From: Streptomyces sp. Tue 6430
GTDB lineage: Bacteria > Actinomycetota > Actinomycetes > Streptomycetales > Streptomycetaceae
Direction: 5' to 3'
NCBI GenBank assembly: GCA_021568835.1
Contig: JAKGSH010000010.1
Span: forward strand, 2,356,001 to 2,420,000
Length of the DNA stretch: 64,000 nt
Position 1 is the stretch's first letter. The number at the start of each line of letters is the position of its first letter. The notes beneath the pieces were generated by a model. The model worked only from the letters and a program-made list of their open reading frames with translations. It made no database searches and had not been told where the DNA came from. Shown here in pieces: positions 44,696-54,206 of this stretch. A program made the translations under genes and the position numbers.

Positions 44696-47479
44696 TCACA
44701 GCAGCCCGTCCCACATCTCCTCCAGCAGCACCGACCACCAGCTCTCCGGCGAACCGAGCGCCACCGGGTCCAGCGCGGCCAACTGCGCCTGGAAGTCGAC
44801 GGTCCAGCGGCCCGCCTGCTCCTGGTTCAGCCCGAACCGCAGCCGCCACATCCGCCCCAGCAGCGCGAGGCAGCGCGCGAACTCCGGCAGGCCGCTGTTC
44901 ACGAACTGCGGCGCCACGGGCGCCCCGCCCGGCCCCGCCTCCACGGGCACGGCCACGATGTGCGCCGTGCCGTACTGCACGCAGAGCGCCTTGCCGAAGT
45001 CGCTGCCCATGACGAGGTACGAGCCCGCGTCCGCCGCCGGCTGCACCCCCCGCTCCGCCGCCAGCTCCGCCAGCGTCGGCACCGGCCGCCCCGGCTGGGC
45101 CTGCGCCCAGAAGAACGGTCCCATGTCCACCGGCAGACCCGCGACGACCAGCGTGTGCGCCACGATCGGCGGCACACCCTGCCGGGACACCGCGGCCTGC
45201 TCGAACCGGAACACCCCCGGCCCGAACGCCGCACCCATCTCCTGCGCGATCGCCTCCGGCGGGACCGGCGGCAACGGCTGCACCGGCGGCAACGGCGCGC
45301 GCACCGGGGCGGGACGCGCCGGACCGTCGGCGACCTGATGCAACTCGCCCTGATGGGCCAGGAGTTGCTGCATCCCCTGCTGCCGGCTCGCATGGTCCGT
45401 GCCGTACGGCGCGATGCTCGTGATCCGCGCCTGCGGCCACTGCTCACGGATCATCCGCGCGCAGTACGCCCCCGGCAGCTCACACGACTCCAGCTCGGTG
45501 TGCAGCTCCAGCACCTGGTCCGGCGGCACGTTCATCGCCCGCAGCTCGTGGAAGATCTGCCACTCCGGGTGCGGCGTGCCCGGCGCCGAACGCCGGATCA
45601 CCTGCTGCTCCGACCCGTCGTGCGCCCGGTAGCGCAGCACGGCCTGGTAGCCCGGCCCGACGGTCGGCTGCCCCTGCTGGGGGTACCCGTACGCCTGCGG
45701 CTGCCCGGGACCGGGCACGCCCGGCGGCGGCACGGCGCCGGGGGGCGGCATCGCGCCCGGCGGCATCGCGCCGGGCTGCGGCATCGGCGGCCGCGGGGCG
45801 CCCGGAGCCATCCCCGGAGCACCGGGAGCGGGCGGCGGGGGCGGGGGCACGCCGGGGCCGCCCGGCGGGGGCCCGGACAGCATCGTGGCGGCCCGGTGCG
45901 CGGCACCCTGGGCCCCACCGGCGAACCCCCCGGGCGCGGCCGGGGCAGGAGGCACCCCCGGAGCGCCGGGAGCGCCGGGAGGGTGGGGAGCGCCGGGAGG
46001 CTGGGGGGCGCCCGGCGTCTGCGGCACGCCCGGGCCCATCCGGCTCGGGTCCGCGAGCATCGTCGCGGCGTGGTGCACCCCACCCGGGGGCGTACCGCCG
46101 GGCGGGTTCGGCGGGGCGGGCGGACGCGGCCCACCAGGGGCACCCGGAGCACCGGGGCCGGCGGGAGCGCCCGGCGTCCCCTGTCCCGCCGGTCCCTCGG
46201 GACCCAGCGACGACACCAGCTGCGTGGGCACGTAACCGCCCGCCGACGCGCCCGGCCCACCCGGACCGGCGGACGGCGGAGGTGTGGCACCCGGCCGCGC
46301 GCCGGGCATGCCCGGCGCGCTCGGCGGAGGCGGCGGCGCCCCACCGGTACGCCGGCGCGGCGGCGGGGCCGCCTTGCTGGTCGCCGCATCGGCGATGTCC
46401 CCGGCGTTCGGCGCGAGCGGCCGCGCCGGAGCACCCGTGGCCCCAGGACCGGCCGGCGGCCGCGGCCCACCGGGCACCTGCGGACCGGGCGCCTGCGGAC
46501 CGCCGTAGGACGACGGCCCCGGCGGCGCCGGCGGCGGTGTCCCCGGCCCGCCCGGCACCGGAGGCGGAGGCGGGGTGGGGGCGGACGACGGCGCGGGAGC
46601 ACCGCCCGGCGCTCCCGGCCCGTCCACGTCGGGGAGCGCCGGCGCGACCGCCGTGGGCGGAATCCGGCTGCCGCCCGAGATCAGCGCCGTCTTGGCGTCC
46701 GACGCGGCGGAGGGCGGCGGCACCTCGTCGTCGGCACCGCTCAGCGGCGGCGCGAACACCGTCGCCGGCAGCGGCACGGAACGGTCGTCACCGGCATCGC
46801 CGTTGGTGTCCGTACCCGCCCAGGGCGTGGCCCCGGCGGGCGTGGGAACCGGCGTCGGCACCCCCGCCTGCGTCCGGGGCAGCGCCGGATCACCGAAGTC
46901 CCCGACCGGACCCGCCGGAGCGGCAGACGCCGTCGGGACGGGAGCAGCCGGGGAAGCCGACGAAGAGGAAGACGAAGAGGAAGCGAAAGCGGAAGCAGCC
47001 CCGGACGAAGAGGCCGGGGCCGAGGCCGAGGACGGGGCCGAGGACGGGGCCGAGGACGAGGACGAGGACGACGCCGCCGACGACGCGGAATCCGCCGTCT
47101 CCCCGATCCCCAGCCGGTCCGCCGCCTCCTGCAACCACTCCGGCGGCGACAGCAGGAACGACGTCTGGTTCAGATCCACCCGCGCCGCGGCCGGCGGCGC
47201 CGGCGCCGGCTCGCCCTCCGGACGGCCGTACTCCTCCTCGTACCGGCGGATCACCTCACCCACCGGCAGCGCCGGCCACAACGTGACCTCACCACTGTCG
47301 CGGGCCAGCACCAACCGCTGCCCGCCCCCGTCCGAACGCGGCCCCTCCGCACGGTCCTCGGCCCACACCACGAACCCGAGCCCGAACTCCCGCACCCGCA
47401 CCTCACGGTGCTGATACGCCGGAACGTCCCCGTTGACCCACTCTTCACCGCGCTCCTGCGCCTGCGCGAACGTCACCAT
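44696..47479 (-). CDS. polymorphic-toxin-like protein: YrhB-like N-terminus, Pro-rich linker, nucleic-acid-deaminase-like and SUKH-4 domains
   Basis: 927 residues. An N-terminal domain (about 1-88; GLGFVVWAED, EVTLWPALPVGEVIRRYEEE) resembles YrhB/Imm35 immunity domains. A huge Pro/Gly/Ala/Ser linker runs to about 605. A deaminase-like domain follows (about 611-720) with VLELHTELESCELPGAYC, the His-x-Glu and two Cys expected for zinc. Last is a SUKH-4 immunity-type domain (about 745-925; FGPGVFRFEQAAVSRQGVPP, GSYLVMGSDFGKALCVQYG). ATG 47479 has GGGGAG nine bases upstream and lies 7 bp after the preceding gene, so they form an operon. Whether the deaminase is active as toxin is not known. Confidence 0.82.
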   Translation of the reverse strand: MVTFAQAQERGEEWVNGDVPAYQHREVRVREFGLGFVVWAEDRAEGPRSDGGGQRLVLARDSGEVTLWPALPVGEVIRRYEEEYGRPEGEPAPAPPAAARVDLNQTSFLLSPPEWLQEAADRLGIGETADSASSAASSSSSSSAPSSAPSSASAPASSSGAASAFASSSSSSSSASPAAPVPTASAAPAGPVGDFGDPALPRTQAGVPTPVPTPAGATPWAGTDTNGDAGDDRSVPLPATVFAPPLSGADDEVPPPSAASDAKTALISGGSRIPPTAVAPALPDVDGPGAPGGAPAPSSAPTPPPPPVPGGPGTPPPAPPGPSSYGGPQAPGPQVPGGPRPPAGPGATGAPARPLAPNAGDIADAATSKAAPPPRRRTGGAPPPPPSAPGMPGARPGATPPPSAGPGGPGASAGGYVPTQLVSSLGPEGPAGQGTPGAPAGPGAPGAPGGPRPPAPPNPPGGTPPGGVHHAATMLADPSRMGPGVPQTPGAPQPPGAPHPPGAPGAPGVPPAPAAPGGFAGGAQGAAHRAATMLSGPPPGGPGVPPPPPPAPGAPGMAPGAPRPPMPQPGAMPPGAMPPPGAVPPPGVPGPGQPQAYGYPQQGQPTVGPGYQAVLRYRAHDGSEQQVIRRSAPGTPHPEWQIFHELRAMNVPPDQVLELHTELESCELPGAYCARMIREQWPQARITSIAPYGTDHASRQQGMQQLLAHQGELHQVADGPARPAPVRAPLPPVQPLPPVPPEAIAQEMGAAFGPGVFRFEQAAVSRQGVPPIVAHTLVVAGLPVDMGPFFWAQAQPGRPVPTLAELAAERGVQPAADAGSYLVMGSDFGKALCVQYGTAHIVAVPVEAGPGGAPVAPQFVNSGLPEFARCLALLGRMWRLRFGLNQEQAGRWTVDFQAQLAALDPVALGSPESWWSVLLEEMWDGLL

Positions 47480-47486
47480 CGCCGAA

Positions 47487-48500
47487 TCACTCCCCCACAC
47501 CGACGGACGGAACGGAAGAACCGGAAGCGACGGGGACAACCCGCGCGAAACCACCGTCCACCATCAGATTCGCCACCGTCTCCAACTCCGGCGGCCGCCC
47601 CGCGAGCCGCGACAGGAAGACGTCGAAGTCCTCACCGCACGGCAGCAGCAACCGCTCCACCCGCTCCGCCGGCGACCACGCCGGATCCACGTCCCGCACG
47701 TCGTCGTACGCACAGAACCACACCGAACCGATCCGGTCACCCTTCACCTTCACGGCCAGCAGACCACCCTGCACGAACCCGACCCCCAGATAGTCCTTGG
47801 TCAGATGGTCACGCAGACACTTGTTCACGTACACCAGGTCATTGACGGCCGCCTCGTCCCGCACCGTGAAGAACGGCTGGTCCACCAGCAACCCCAACTC
47901 CGCGTCCAGCGCCGCCCCCACCGGAGCACAACCGCCCGCAGCCTTCAAAAACGTCCGGTACGCGCCCGGCAACCGGTACCCCAGGTCCTCCTCGACCCCC
48001 TGCACCTGCTGCTCCGTCACCGCCACACCCGACTTCGGCAGCCCGAAGTGCGCCGGACGCGTCTCCTGCAACGGCCGCGTCCCGCGCTTCGCCTGGTCGA
48101 CCACCGCCGTCGCGATCCCACCGTGGTGCCGCAGCAACGCCTTCACCTCGACCGGAACCAGCTCCAGCCGCCGCGAACCCACCACGTGGTGCCACGTCCA
48201 GCCGTGCGGCGTCGCCACACTGTCCACCGTGTCCCACAGCTCGTGCCCCGACGCCGACAACGCCGCGTTCGCCGACACGTAGTCCGTCAGCCGCAACTCG
48301 TCGACGCCGAAACCCTCCGGCGGCTCCGCGATCTCCGCGGCCGCCCGCGCGTAGGACGAGAAATCCGGGTGACCGTGCTCGTCGACCCGTACCCCTCTCG
48401 GGTGACGTGCGGCCCGGACCGGATCCGGGAAATGCACGACCTGCCCGGCATAGGCCGCGTTCGGCGGCGCGGCTCGCTGCCCGAGCCGACCTGTCGTCAT
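47487..48500 (-). CDS. HNH/EndoVII-type nuclease-like domain fused to SUKH (SMI1/KNR4) domain
   Basis: 337 residues from ATG 48500. The N-terminal half has GWTWHHVVGSRRLELVPVEV followed by LLRHHGGIA, the pattern of LHH/WHH toxin nucleases of the HNH/endonuclease VII superfamily. The middle and C-terminal part is a SUKH-1 (SMI1/KNR4) domain (VTEQQVQGVEEDLGYRLPGA YRTFLKAAGG) with conserved YDDVRDVDPAWSPA. Toxin-like and immunity-like parts in one chain suggest a self-neutralised or sensor form. It is the first gene of a two-gene operon with the 44696-47479 gene. Confidence 0.8.
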   Translation of the reverse strand: MTTGRLGQRAAPPNAAYAGQVVHFPDPVRAARHPRGVRVDEHGHPDFSSYARAAAEIAEPPEGFGVDELRLTDYVSANAALSASGHELWDTVDSVATPHGWTWHHVVGSRRLELVPVEVKALLRHHGGIATAVVDQAKRGTRPLQETRPAHFGLPKSGVAVTEQQVQGVEEDLGYRLPGAYRTFLKAAGGCAPVGAALDAELGLLVDQPFFTVRDEAAVNDLVYVNKCLRDHLTKDYLGVGFVQGGLLAVKVKGDRIGSVWFCAYDDVRDVDPAWSPAERVERLLLPCGEDFDVFLSRLAGRPPELETVANLMVDGGFARVVPVASGSSVPSVGVGE

Positions 48501-48809
48501 GGCGGTTGCCCCCTGCGGCGCTCTGGACGGACCCCGGCGGCCCGATCCGCCTCCGGACCGACCACCACGCCCCGTATCCGACTGTCTCCAACGGTCTCCC
48601 ACGCGCGTCAACCACGCGCCAGGCGGTGCCGACAGCCTAAGCGGTACGACGGCACCGGTCACCGGCCCTCCACTTCCGTGACCAGCCGTCACCCCGCCGT
48701 GACAGCCGGCCCCGGCCCGGGCGTGTCGCAGCGCCCCAGCTTCCACACAGGCCACGCCGTTTGGCACTCTGAGACCTCCGGGGGGATGCACGGGAGGGCA
48801 GAAACGATC
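48501..48809. promoter_or_regulatory. divergent promoter region of the SUKH/deaminase locus
   Basis: 309 bp between divergent gene pairs. On the minus strand a TTGACG box (near 48613) could be a -35 element. On the plus side GTTTGGCACTCTGAGAC near 48759 is AT-richer than its surroundings. No firm assignment and no gene were found. Confidence 0.35.
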
Positions 48810-49324
48810 ATGAACGCCACACAAACGGGACCGCACACCAGCCGCTCCGGCGACCCCCGCATCGGCTGGAGCAGCACCGAAACCCCCACGCGCCCGTCCT
48901 CCGCCACCGCCGCGACGGCATACTCCCCACCGTCGCCGCCGCCCTCTCCGTCCGCGGCGCCACCCTCACCAGCACCGCCGCCCGCGGCGACCAGCCCCCC
49001 GCCCTGCACCCCCTCGTGCAGGAGTTCCTCGACACCCTCCCCAGCGACCGGCGCGACCGCTACACCGGACGCTGCGCCGAAGCACTCCTCATCTCCCGCC
49101 ACATCACCACCGTCGACACCACCCGCAGCAAACGCGCCGCCCGCAGACCCATGACCAACGGCGAAGCCCGCAAAGCACTCAAACAAGCCAAACTCACCGC
49201 CCGGCGCATCCGCGAGGACGGCGACCCGCTCCACGGCAGCTTCGCCACCCCCTGCCGCGCCTGCACCGCCCTCAGCGCCCACTTCGGCGTCCGCATCGTC
49301 GACCCCACGACCGACGACAGCTGA
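48810..49324 (+). CDS. YwqJ-type deaminase-like protein (one apparent frameshift)
   Basis: About 172 residues after repair. From ATG 48810 (MNATQTGPHTSRSG) the frame fails at CCC 48894-48896. One added C gives PVLRHRRDGILPTVAAALSV and runs into the downstream frame with GRCAEALLISRH (Cys-x-Glu), RPMTNGEARKALKQAKLTAR and FATPCRACTAL (PCxxC). These are the zinc motifs of the YwqJ-like nucleic acid deaminases of polymorphic toxin systems. No secretion signal was seen. A SUKH-3 gene follows 142 bp downstream, a toxin-immunity arrangement. Confidence 0.82.
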
Positions 49325-49359
49325 CCCCGCACGCACCCACCGAGCACCACGCCGACACC

Positions 49360-49430
49360 ACCCACCCCCACACCACGCACCACCCCCCCACACCCACACC
49401 ACGCACCACCCCCACACCCGCACGACGGCC
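49360..49430. repeat. CA-rich imperfect direct repeats
   Basis: Units of ACCACGCACCACCC and CCACACC are repeated in the gap between the deaminase-like and SUKH-3 genes. Confidence 0.6.
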
Positions 49431-49466
49431 CCACGCCGACCCACGACCCCGACGAACGAAGGGCAG

Positions 49467-49958
49467 ATGCACCCCGACCGCACCACCACGCGCTTCCCCG
49501 TCCCCGTCGACGCCGCCCTGCGCGCCGCTGGCTGGCAACCCGGACGCTGGGACATCAAACAGGCCGAGATCTGGGCCGACACCCTGCGCGAACACACCTC
49601 ACCCGCCGGCCACCGCCACGCCGTCTTCCCCGCCGCCGTCGAGGCCTGGGCCGAATTCGGCGGCCTCCACATCACCCCCACCGGACCCGGACGCCAGATC
49701 GCCCCCGCAACCCTCCACCTCGACCCCCTCCACGGACTCCACCTCGCCCGCACCCTCGCCGACCTCGGCCGCGCCCTCGACACCGACGTCAGCCCCCTCG
49801 GCGCCGAGACCGACAGCCACTCCCTCCTCGCCATCGACGCCGAAGGCCGCGTCTACGCCCTCGACCACACCGGCGACTGGTACCTCGGCCCCGACATCGA
49901 CCAGGCCCTCGGCACCCTCGTCACCGGCATAGAACCCGTCCGCCTCACCGCCGGCTGA
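49467..49958 (+). CDS. SUKH-3 family immunity-type protein
   Basis: 163 residues from ATG 49467, with GAAGGGCAG just upstream. The SUKH-3 pattern is seen: ALRAAGWQPGRWDIKQAEIW at the N-terminus, EFGGLHI in the middle, and LLAIDAEGRVYALDHTGDWYL with TLVTGIEPVRL at the C-terminus. SUKH proteins neutralise nuclease and deaminase toxins; its direct upstream neighbour is a YwqJ-like deaminase, the probable partner. Confidence 0.88.
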   Translation: MHPDRTTTRFPVPVDAALRAAGWQPGRWDIKQAEIWADTLREHTSPAGHRHAVFPAAVEAWAEFGGLHITPTGPGRQIAPATLHLDPLHGLHLARTLADLGRALDTDVSPLGAETDSHSLLAIDAEGRVYALDHTGDWYLGPDIDQALGTLVTGIEPVRLTAG

Positions 49959-49969
49959 CACCACCGGGC

Positions 49970-50035
49970 CCCGGTCCACCCACACCGGACCCGCACCCAC
50001 CGGACCCCGGGCCCACCCACACCGGACCCGCACCA
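49970..50035. repeat. direct repeat, two copies
   Basis: CACCCACACCGGACCCGCACC occurs at about 49977 and 50014 in the convergent gap between the SUKH-3 and histidine kinase genes. Confidence 0.6.
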
Positions 50036-50096
50036 CCGAAGACCCCGCCAAAGCCCCCACACCACCGAAGACCCACCGGACCGGAACCCCCACCCC

Positions 50097-51388
50097 CTAC
50101 ACCGCCGGAATCACCGCCGACACCCGGAAACCCCCGCCTCCGTCGGCCCCGACACGAACACCCCACCCAACGCCACCACCCGCTCCCGCATCCCCACCAG
50201 ACCATTGCCCCCCGACGGCAACCGCGCCGACGACGCCGACCCCACCTCCGGCGGCGGCTCGTTCTCCACCTGCATCGCGATCTCCGCCACCCGATGCGCC
50301 AACCGCACATACGTCTTCGCACCCGCCGCATGCTTGTGCACGTTCGTCAACGCCTCCTGCACCACCCGGTACGCCGTCTGCTCCACCTCCCGCGCATAAC
50401 CCCGCACCACACCCTCCACCGACAGATCCACCACCATCCCCGCCGCCGCCGACTGCCCCACCAACTCGTCCAACTCCGACAGACACGGCCCCTCCCCCTC
50501 CTCCGACGCCCGCGAAACCGCCGCCACAGCAGCCAACGACACCGACGGCTCCGCACGCCGCCCCCGCCCGTCCCCACTGCGCAACACCCCGAGCATCTCC
50601 CGCAACTCGGTCAACGCCTGCCGCCCCATGTCCCCCACCAGCGCCGCGTTCCGCACCGCCTTCTCCGGATCCTTCCGCGCCACCGCCTGCAACGCCGCCG
50701 CGTGCACCACCATCAGACTCACCCGGTGCGCCACCACGTCGTGCATCTCCCGCGCGATCCGCGTCCGCTCCTCACCCCGCGCCCACTCCGCCCGCTCCTC
50801 GGCCCGCTCGGCCAGCAGCTGCAACTCCCGCTCCAGACTGTCCGCCCGCTCCCGCAGACTCTCCATCAACCGCCGCCGCGCCCCCACGTACAACCCCAGC
50901 AGCAACGGCGGAGCCGTCAGCCCCAGCGACGTCGTGATCGCGGCGAACGGGATGAACCAGTCCCCGATCGTCAGCCGCCCCTGGTCCATGCTCTGCCCCA
51001 CCCGCACGAACGTCACGATCAACGTCCCCACCAGCTGCATCCCCGCCAACGAGGCGATGATCCGCCGCGGCAGCTCGGACGCGGCCAGCGTGTACAGCCC
51101 GACGATGCCCATCAGGAAACCCATCTGCGCCGGCGTGACGGCGATCGCCACCAGCACCACCGCGATCGGCCACTTCCGCCGCACCAGCAGCACCGACCCC
51201 GCGAGCAGCCCGAACACCACCCCGGCCGCCACCGGCACACCCGCGTCCCGCGCGAACGGATACCCCTCCGCCGCACACTCCGCCGCGGACACCACCGCGA
51301 GACTCCAGTCGAACACCGCACTGCGGCGCCTACCCCACCACCAAGGCCCTCCCCGAGCCGAGGCGTGCTCTTCCCCCGTCGTGGTCAT
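50097..51388 (-). CDS. NarL/DesK-type sensor histidine kinase, orphan (one apparent frameshift)
   Basis: About 430 residues from 51388. Five or six membrane helices (about 25-165) are followed by a coiled linker rich in RERADSLERELQLLAERAEE, the HisKA_3 dimerisation/phosphoacceptor ARGEERTRIAREMHDVVAHR (His in EMHD), and an HATPase domain with VVQEALTNVHKHA (N box). The final G box GGNGLVGMRERVVALGG is present. The tail breaks at plus-strand CCCCC 50131-50135. One extra G gives GGFRVSAVIPAV and the stop at 50097. No response regulator is adjacent, so the partner is elsewhere. Confidence 0.9.
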
Positions 51389-51548
51389 ACCTCCACCCTA
51401 CGGGCGCCCACCCCGCCTTTTCCGGCGACTTTCACCGACTCCTCCCCACCACACCCCACAACCGAACAGCATCGAAACCCCCCGGTATCCCTCGAACTGC
51501 TGAATGACCCCTGTTCGAGCCCGGAACCTCACATTCCGACCGGACCGT

Positions 51549-52415
51549 ATGTCTATGACACATTCACTCGGCAAGTACGCGGACTTCGAGGGACTACGGG
51601 AGCGGGCGCTCGCACTGCGGCGGGCGGGCCACAGCCTTCGGCAGATCCGGGACGAGCTTCAGGTTCACAACAAGGACACCCTCCAGCGACTGGTCGAAGG
51701 GGAGCCGCCCCCAGAGTGGACGAAACGCCCTCGGGCGAAGGACGACCTGCGCGAGAAGGCGCGCGAGCTGCGGCAGCAGGGCTGGACGTACAACCAGATC
51801 CAGGCGGAGCTGGGCTGCTCCAAGAGCTCGGTTTCGCTGTGGGTGCGCGACCTGCCCAAGCCCACGCCTCGCTACACGCAGGAAGAAAAGCTGGCCCTCA
51901 TGCAAGAAGGTCTGGCAAGGCGCCGTGCGGCTGAGGACGAAGAGCGAGTAAGGATCAAGGCTGCGTCACGGGAGGAGATCGGGAAACTTACCGACCGCGA
52001 ACTCTTCATGGCAGGAGTCGCGCTCTACTGGGCCGAGGGCTCCAAGAGCAAGCCCTATGCCCGCCGTGAACGCGTCGCCTTCGTCAACAGCGACCCAGGC
52101 GTGATCCGTACCTACCTCGCGTGGCTCAGGTTGCTCGATGTAGCACCGGAACGGCTGGGCTTCCGAGTCCTCATCCATGAGTCCGCCGATGTCGATGCGG
52201 CGCACCGCTTCTGGGCGGACATCGCCGACGTCGACGTTTCCGACTTCGCCAAGCCCACGCTCAAGACGCACAACCCGAAGACCGTTCGCAAGAACATCGG
52301 TAACGACTACCACGGTTGTCTGGTCGTGACAGTTGCACAGAGTGCCAAGTTGTACCTCCGCATCGAGGGCTGGTGGGAGGGCATCTTGGTTCAGTCGCAG
52401 GAACCTCTCCGGTAA
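51549..52415 (+). CDS. HTH DNA-binding protein with LAGLIDADG-like/WAEG C-terminal region
   Basis: About 288 residues from ATG 51549 (51555 is also possible; no clear ribosome site). Two HTH-like segments are visible: RRAGHSLRQIRDELQVHNKD (about 20-40) and GWTYNQIQAELGCSKSSVSL (about 75-95). The C-terminal half holds FMAGVALYWAEGSKSK, FVNSDPGVIRTYLAWLRLL and LKTHNPKTVRKNIGNDYHG, a pattern that reminds me of the LAGLIDADG-endonuclease fold, but this is tentative. It lies directly upstream of tRNA-Gln. The codon use is less GC-extreme than its neighbours, so it may be mobile. Confidence 0.75.
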   Translation: MSMTHSLGKYADFEGLRERALALRRAGHSLRQIRDELQVHNKDTLQRLVEGEPPPEWTKRPRAKDDLREKARELRQQGWTYNQIQAELGCSKSSVSLWVRDLPKPTPRYTQEEKLALMQEGLARRRAAEDEERVRIKAASREEIGKLTDRELFMAGVALYWAEGSKSKPYARRERVAFVNSDPGVIRTYLAWLRLLDVAPERLGFRVLIHESADVDAAHRFWADIADVDVSDFAKPTLKTHNPKTVRKNIGNDYHGCLVVTVAQSAKLYLRIEGWWEGILVQSQEPLR

Positions 52416-52429
52416 GGTCTGAAGCGCTG

Positions 52430-52504
52430 TCCCCCGTGGTGTAACTGGCAGCACACTGGTTTTTGGTACCAGCAGGACAAGGTTCGAATCCTTGCGGGGA
52501 GCCA
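52430..52504 (+). tRNA. tRNA-Gln (anticodon UUG), one acceptor base missing in the assembly
   Basis: The anticodon stem CTGGT/ACCAG encloses TTTTGGT, anticodon TTG. The T-arm is CAAGG-TTCGAAT-CCTTG, the discriminator is G and CCA is encoded at 52502-52504. The 5' acceptor is TCCCCCG but the 3' strand reads CGGGGA, one G short of the CGGGGGA needed for seven pairs. The run at 52496-52499 fits the homopolymer contraction seen in neighbouring genes. Confidence 0.93.
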
Positions 52505-52623
52505 CAGCACACAAGACCTCGGTTCGGGCCCTGACAGCACTGTCAGGGCCCACTCTCATGTCCGCCGGGAAACGCCCCGGTATCCTTCGGATGTCCCCCT
52601 CTCCACAGCCGAAGGGCAACTCC

Positions 52624-54071
52624 GTGAGCGCCATCCGCCCGGCAGCCGTCGTCGTTCTCGCAGCGGGTGAGGGCACCCGTATGAAGTCGGCCACACCGAA
52701 GGTCCTGCACGAGATCTGCGGCCGCAGTCTCGTGGGGCACGTCCTGGCCGCCTCCCGTGAGTTGGACCCCGAGAACCTGGTCGTCGTCGTCGGTCACGCG
52801 CGCGAGAAGGTCACCGCGCACCTCGCCGCGATCGACCCGGCCGTGCGGACCGCGGTGCAGGAGGAGCAGAACGGCACGGGGCATGCCGTGCGGATGGGTC
52901 TGGAGCAGCTCGGCGGTGCGGTGGACGGGACCGTGGTGGTGGTCTGCGGCGACACTCCGCTGCTGACCGGTGCGACGCTCGCGCAGCTGGCCGCGACGCA
53001 TCATGCGGACGGTAATGCGGTGACCGTGCTGACGGCCGAGGTGCCGGATGCGACCGGGTACGGGCGGATCGTGCGGGACGGGGTGTCGGGTGCGGTCACG
53101 GGGATCGTGGAGCACAAGGACGCGTCGGAGGCGCAGCGGGCGGTCCGGGAGATCAATTCGGGTGTGTTCGCGTTCGACGGGCGGTTGTTGGCGGAGGCGT
53201 TGAAGCAGGTGCGTACGGACAACAGTCAGGGTGAGGAGTACCTGACGGATGTCCTGGGGATCCTGCGGGAGGCCGGTCATCGTGTGGGTGCGTCCGTGGC
53301 TGGTGATCATCGTGAGATCGCGGGGATCAACAACCGGGTGCAGTTGGCGGAGGCGCGTCGGATTCTGAACGACCGGTTGCTGACCGCGGCGATGCTGGCG
53401 GGGGTGACGGTGGTGGATCCGGCGTCGACGTGGGTGGATGTGACGGTGTCGTTCGGGCAGGACGCGGTGGTGTTGCCGGGGACGCAGTTGCTGGGTGTGA
53501 CGCGTGTGGGTGAGGGTGCGGAGGTGGGTCCGAACTGCCGGCTGAAGGACACGGTGGTGGGTGCGGGGGCGCGGGTGGACAACACGGTGGCGGACGGGCG
53601 GAGGTGGGTCCGGAGGCGACGGTGGGGCCGTACGCGTATCTGCGGCCGGGTACGCGGCTGGGGGTGAGGTCGAAGATCGGTACGTACGTGGAGACGAAGA
53701 ACGCGGTGATCGGTGAGGGCACGAAGGTGCCGCATCTGTCGTACGTGGGGGACGCGACGATCGGGGAGTTCACGAACATCGGTGCGGCGAGTGTGTTCGT
53801 GAACTATGACGGACAGGACAAGCATCACACCGTTGTCGGGTCGCACTGCAAGACGGGTTCGGACAACATGTTTGTGGCTCCTGTCACGGTCGGGGACGGT
53901 GCGTACACCGCTGCCGGGTCCGTGATCACGAAGGATGTGCCGCCCGGTTCGCTGGCCGTGGCCCGTGGTCAGCAGCGGAATATCGAGGGTTGGGTGGCTC
54001 GTAAGCGTCCGGGGAGTGCGGCGGCGAAGGCTGCCGAGGTGGCTTCCCGGGTGGGCGACGGGGAGAACTGA
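52624..54071 (+). CDS. glmU: bifunctional GlcNAc-1-P uridyltransferase / GlcN-1-P acetyltransferase (one apparent frameshift)
   Basis: Makes UDP-GlcNAc for the cell wall. The N-terminal uridyltransferase has VVVLAAGEGTRMKSATPKVL, QEEQNGTGHAV and VVVCGDTPLL. The C-terminal left-handed beta-helix acetyltransferase shows hexapeptide repeats and GEFTNIGAASVFVNYDGQDK. The frames meet at GGG 53596-53598; one extra G restores TVADGAEVGPEATVGPYAYL. About 483 residues. GTG 52624 has only a weak AAGGG. It heads the glmU-prs order conserved in bacteria and is essential, so the break is most likely a sequencing error. Confidence 0.95.
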
Positions 54072-54206
54072 CCGGAAACGAGTGCGTCGTGGACGGCGTA
54101 CCGTGATAAGTGCACATCCGCACCCCCACCAGCTGAGACGGCCCCGTCGCGCCCAGTGGCGAGGTCTTGGGTCAGCCGGCTGAGACACCTCTGAGGAGAC
54201 AGTGCT

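Noticed and set aside
44960..47845. 961-codon plus-strand open frame opposite the SUKH-4/deaminase gene
   Set aside because: Arg/His-rich shadow of the GC-rich minus-strand gene; no domain, and frame position fits complementary codon bias.
52624..54071. glmU as a true pseudogene or split gene
   Set aside because: The gene is essential for wall synthesis, both halves are fully conserved, and the break is a single missing G in a run like about twenty others.
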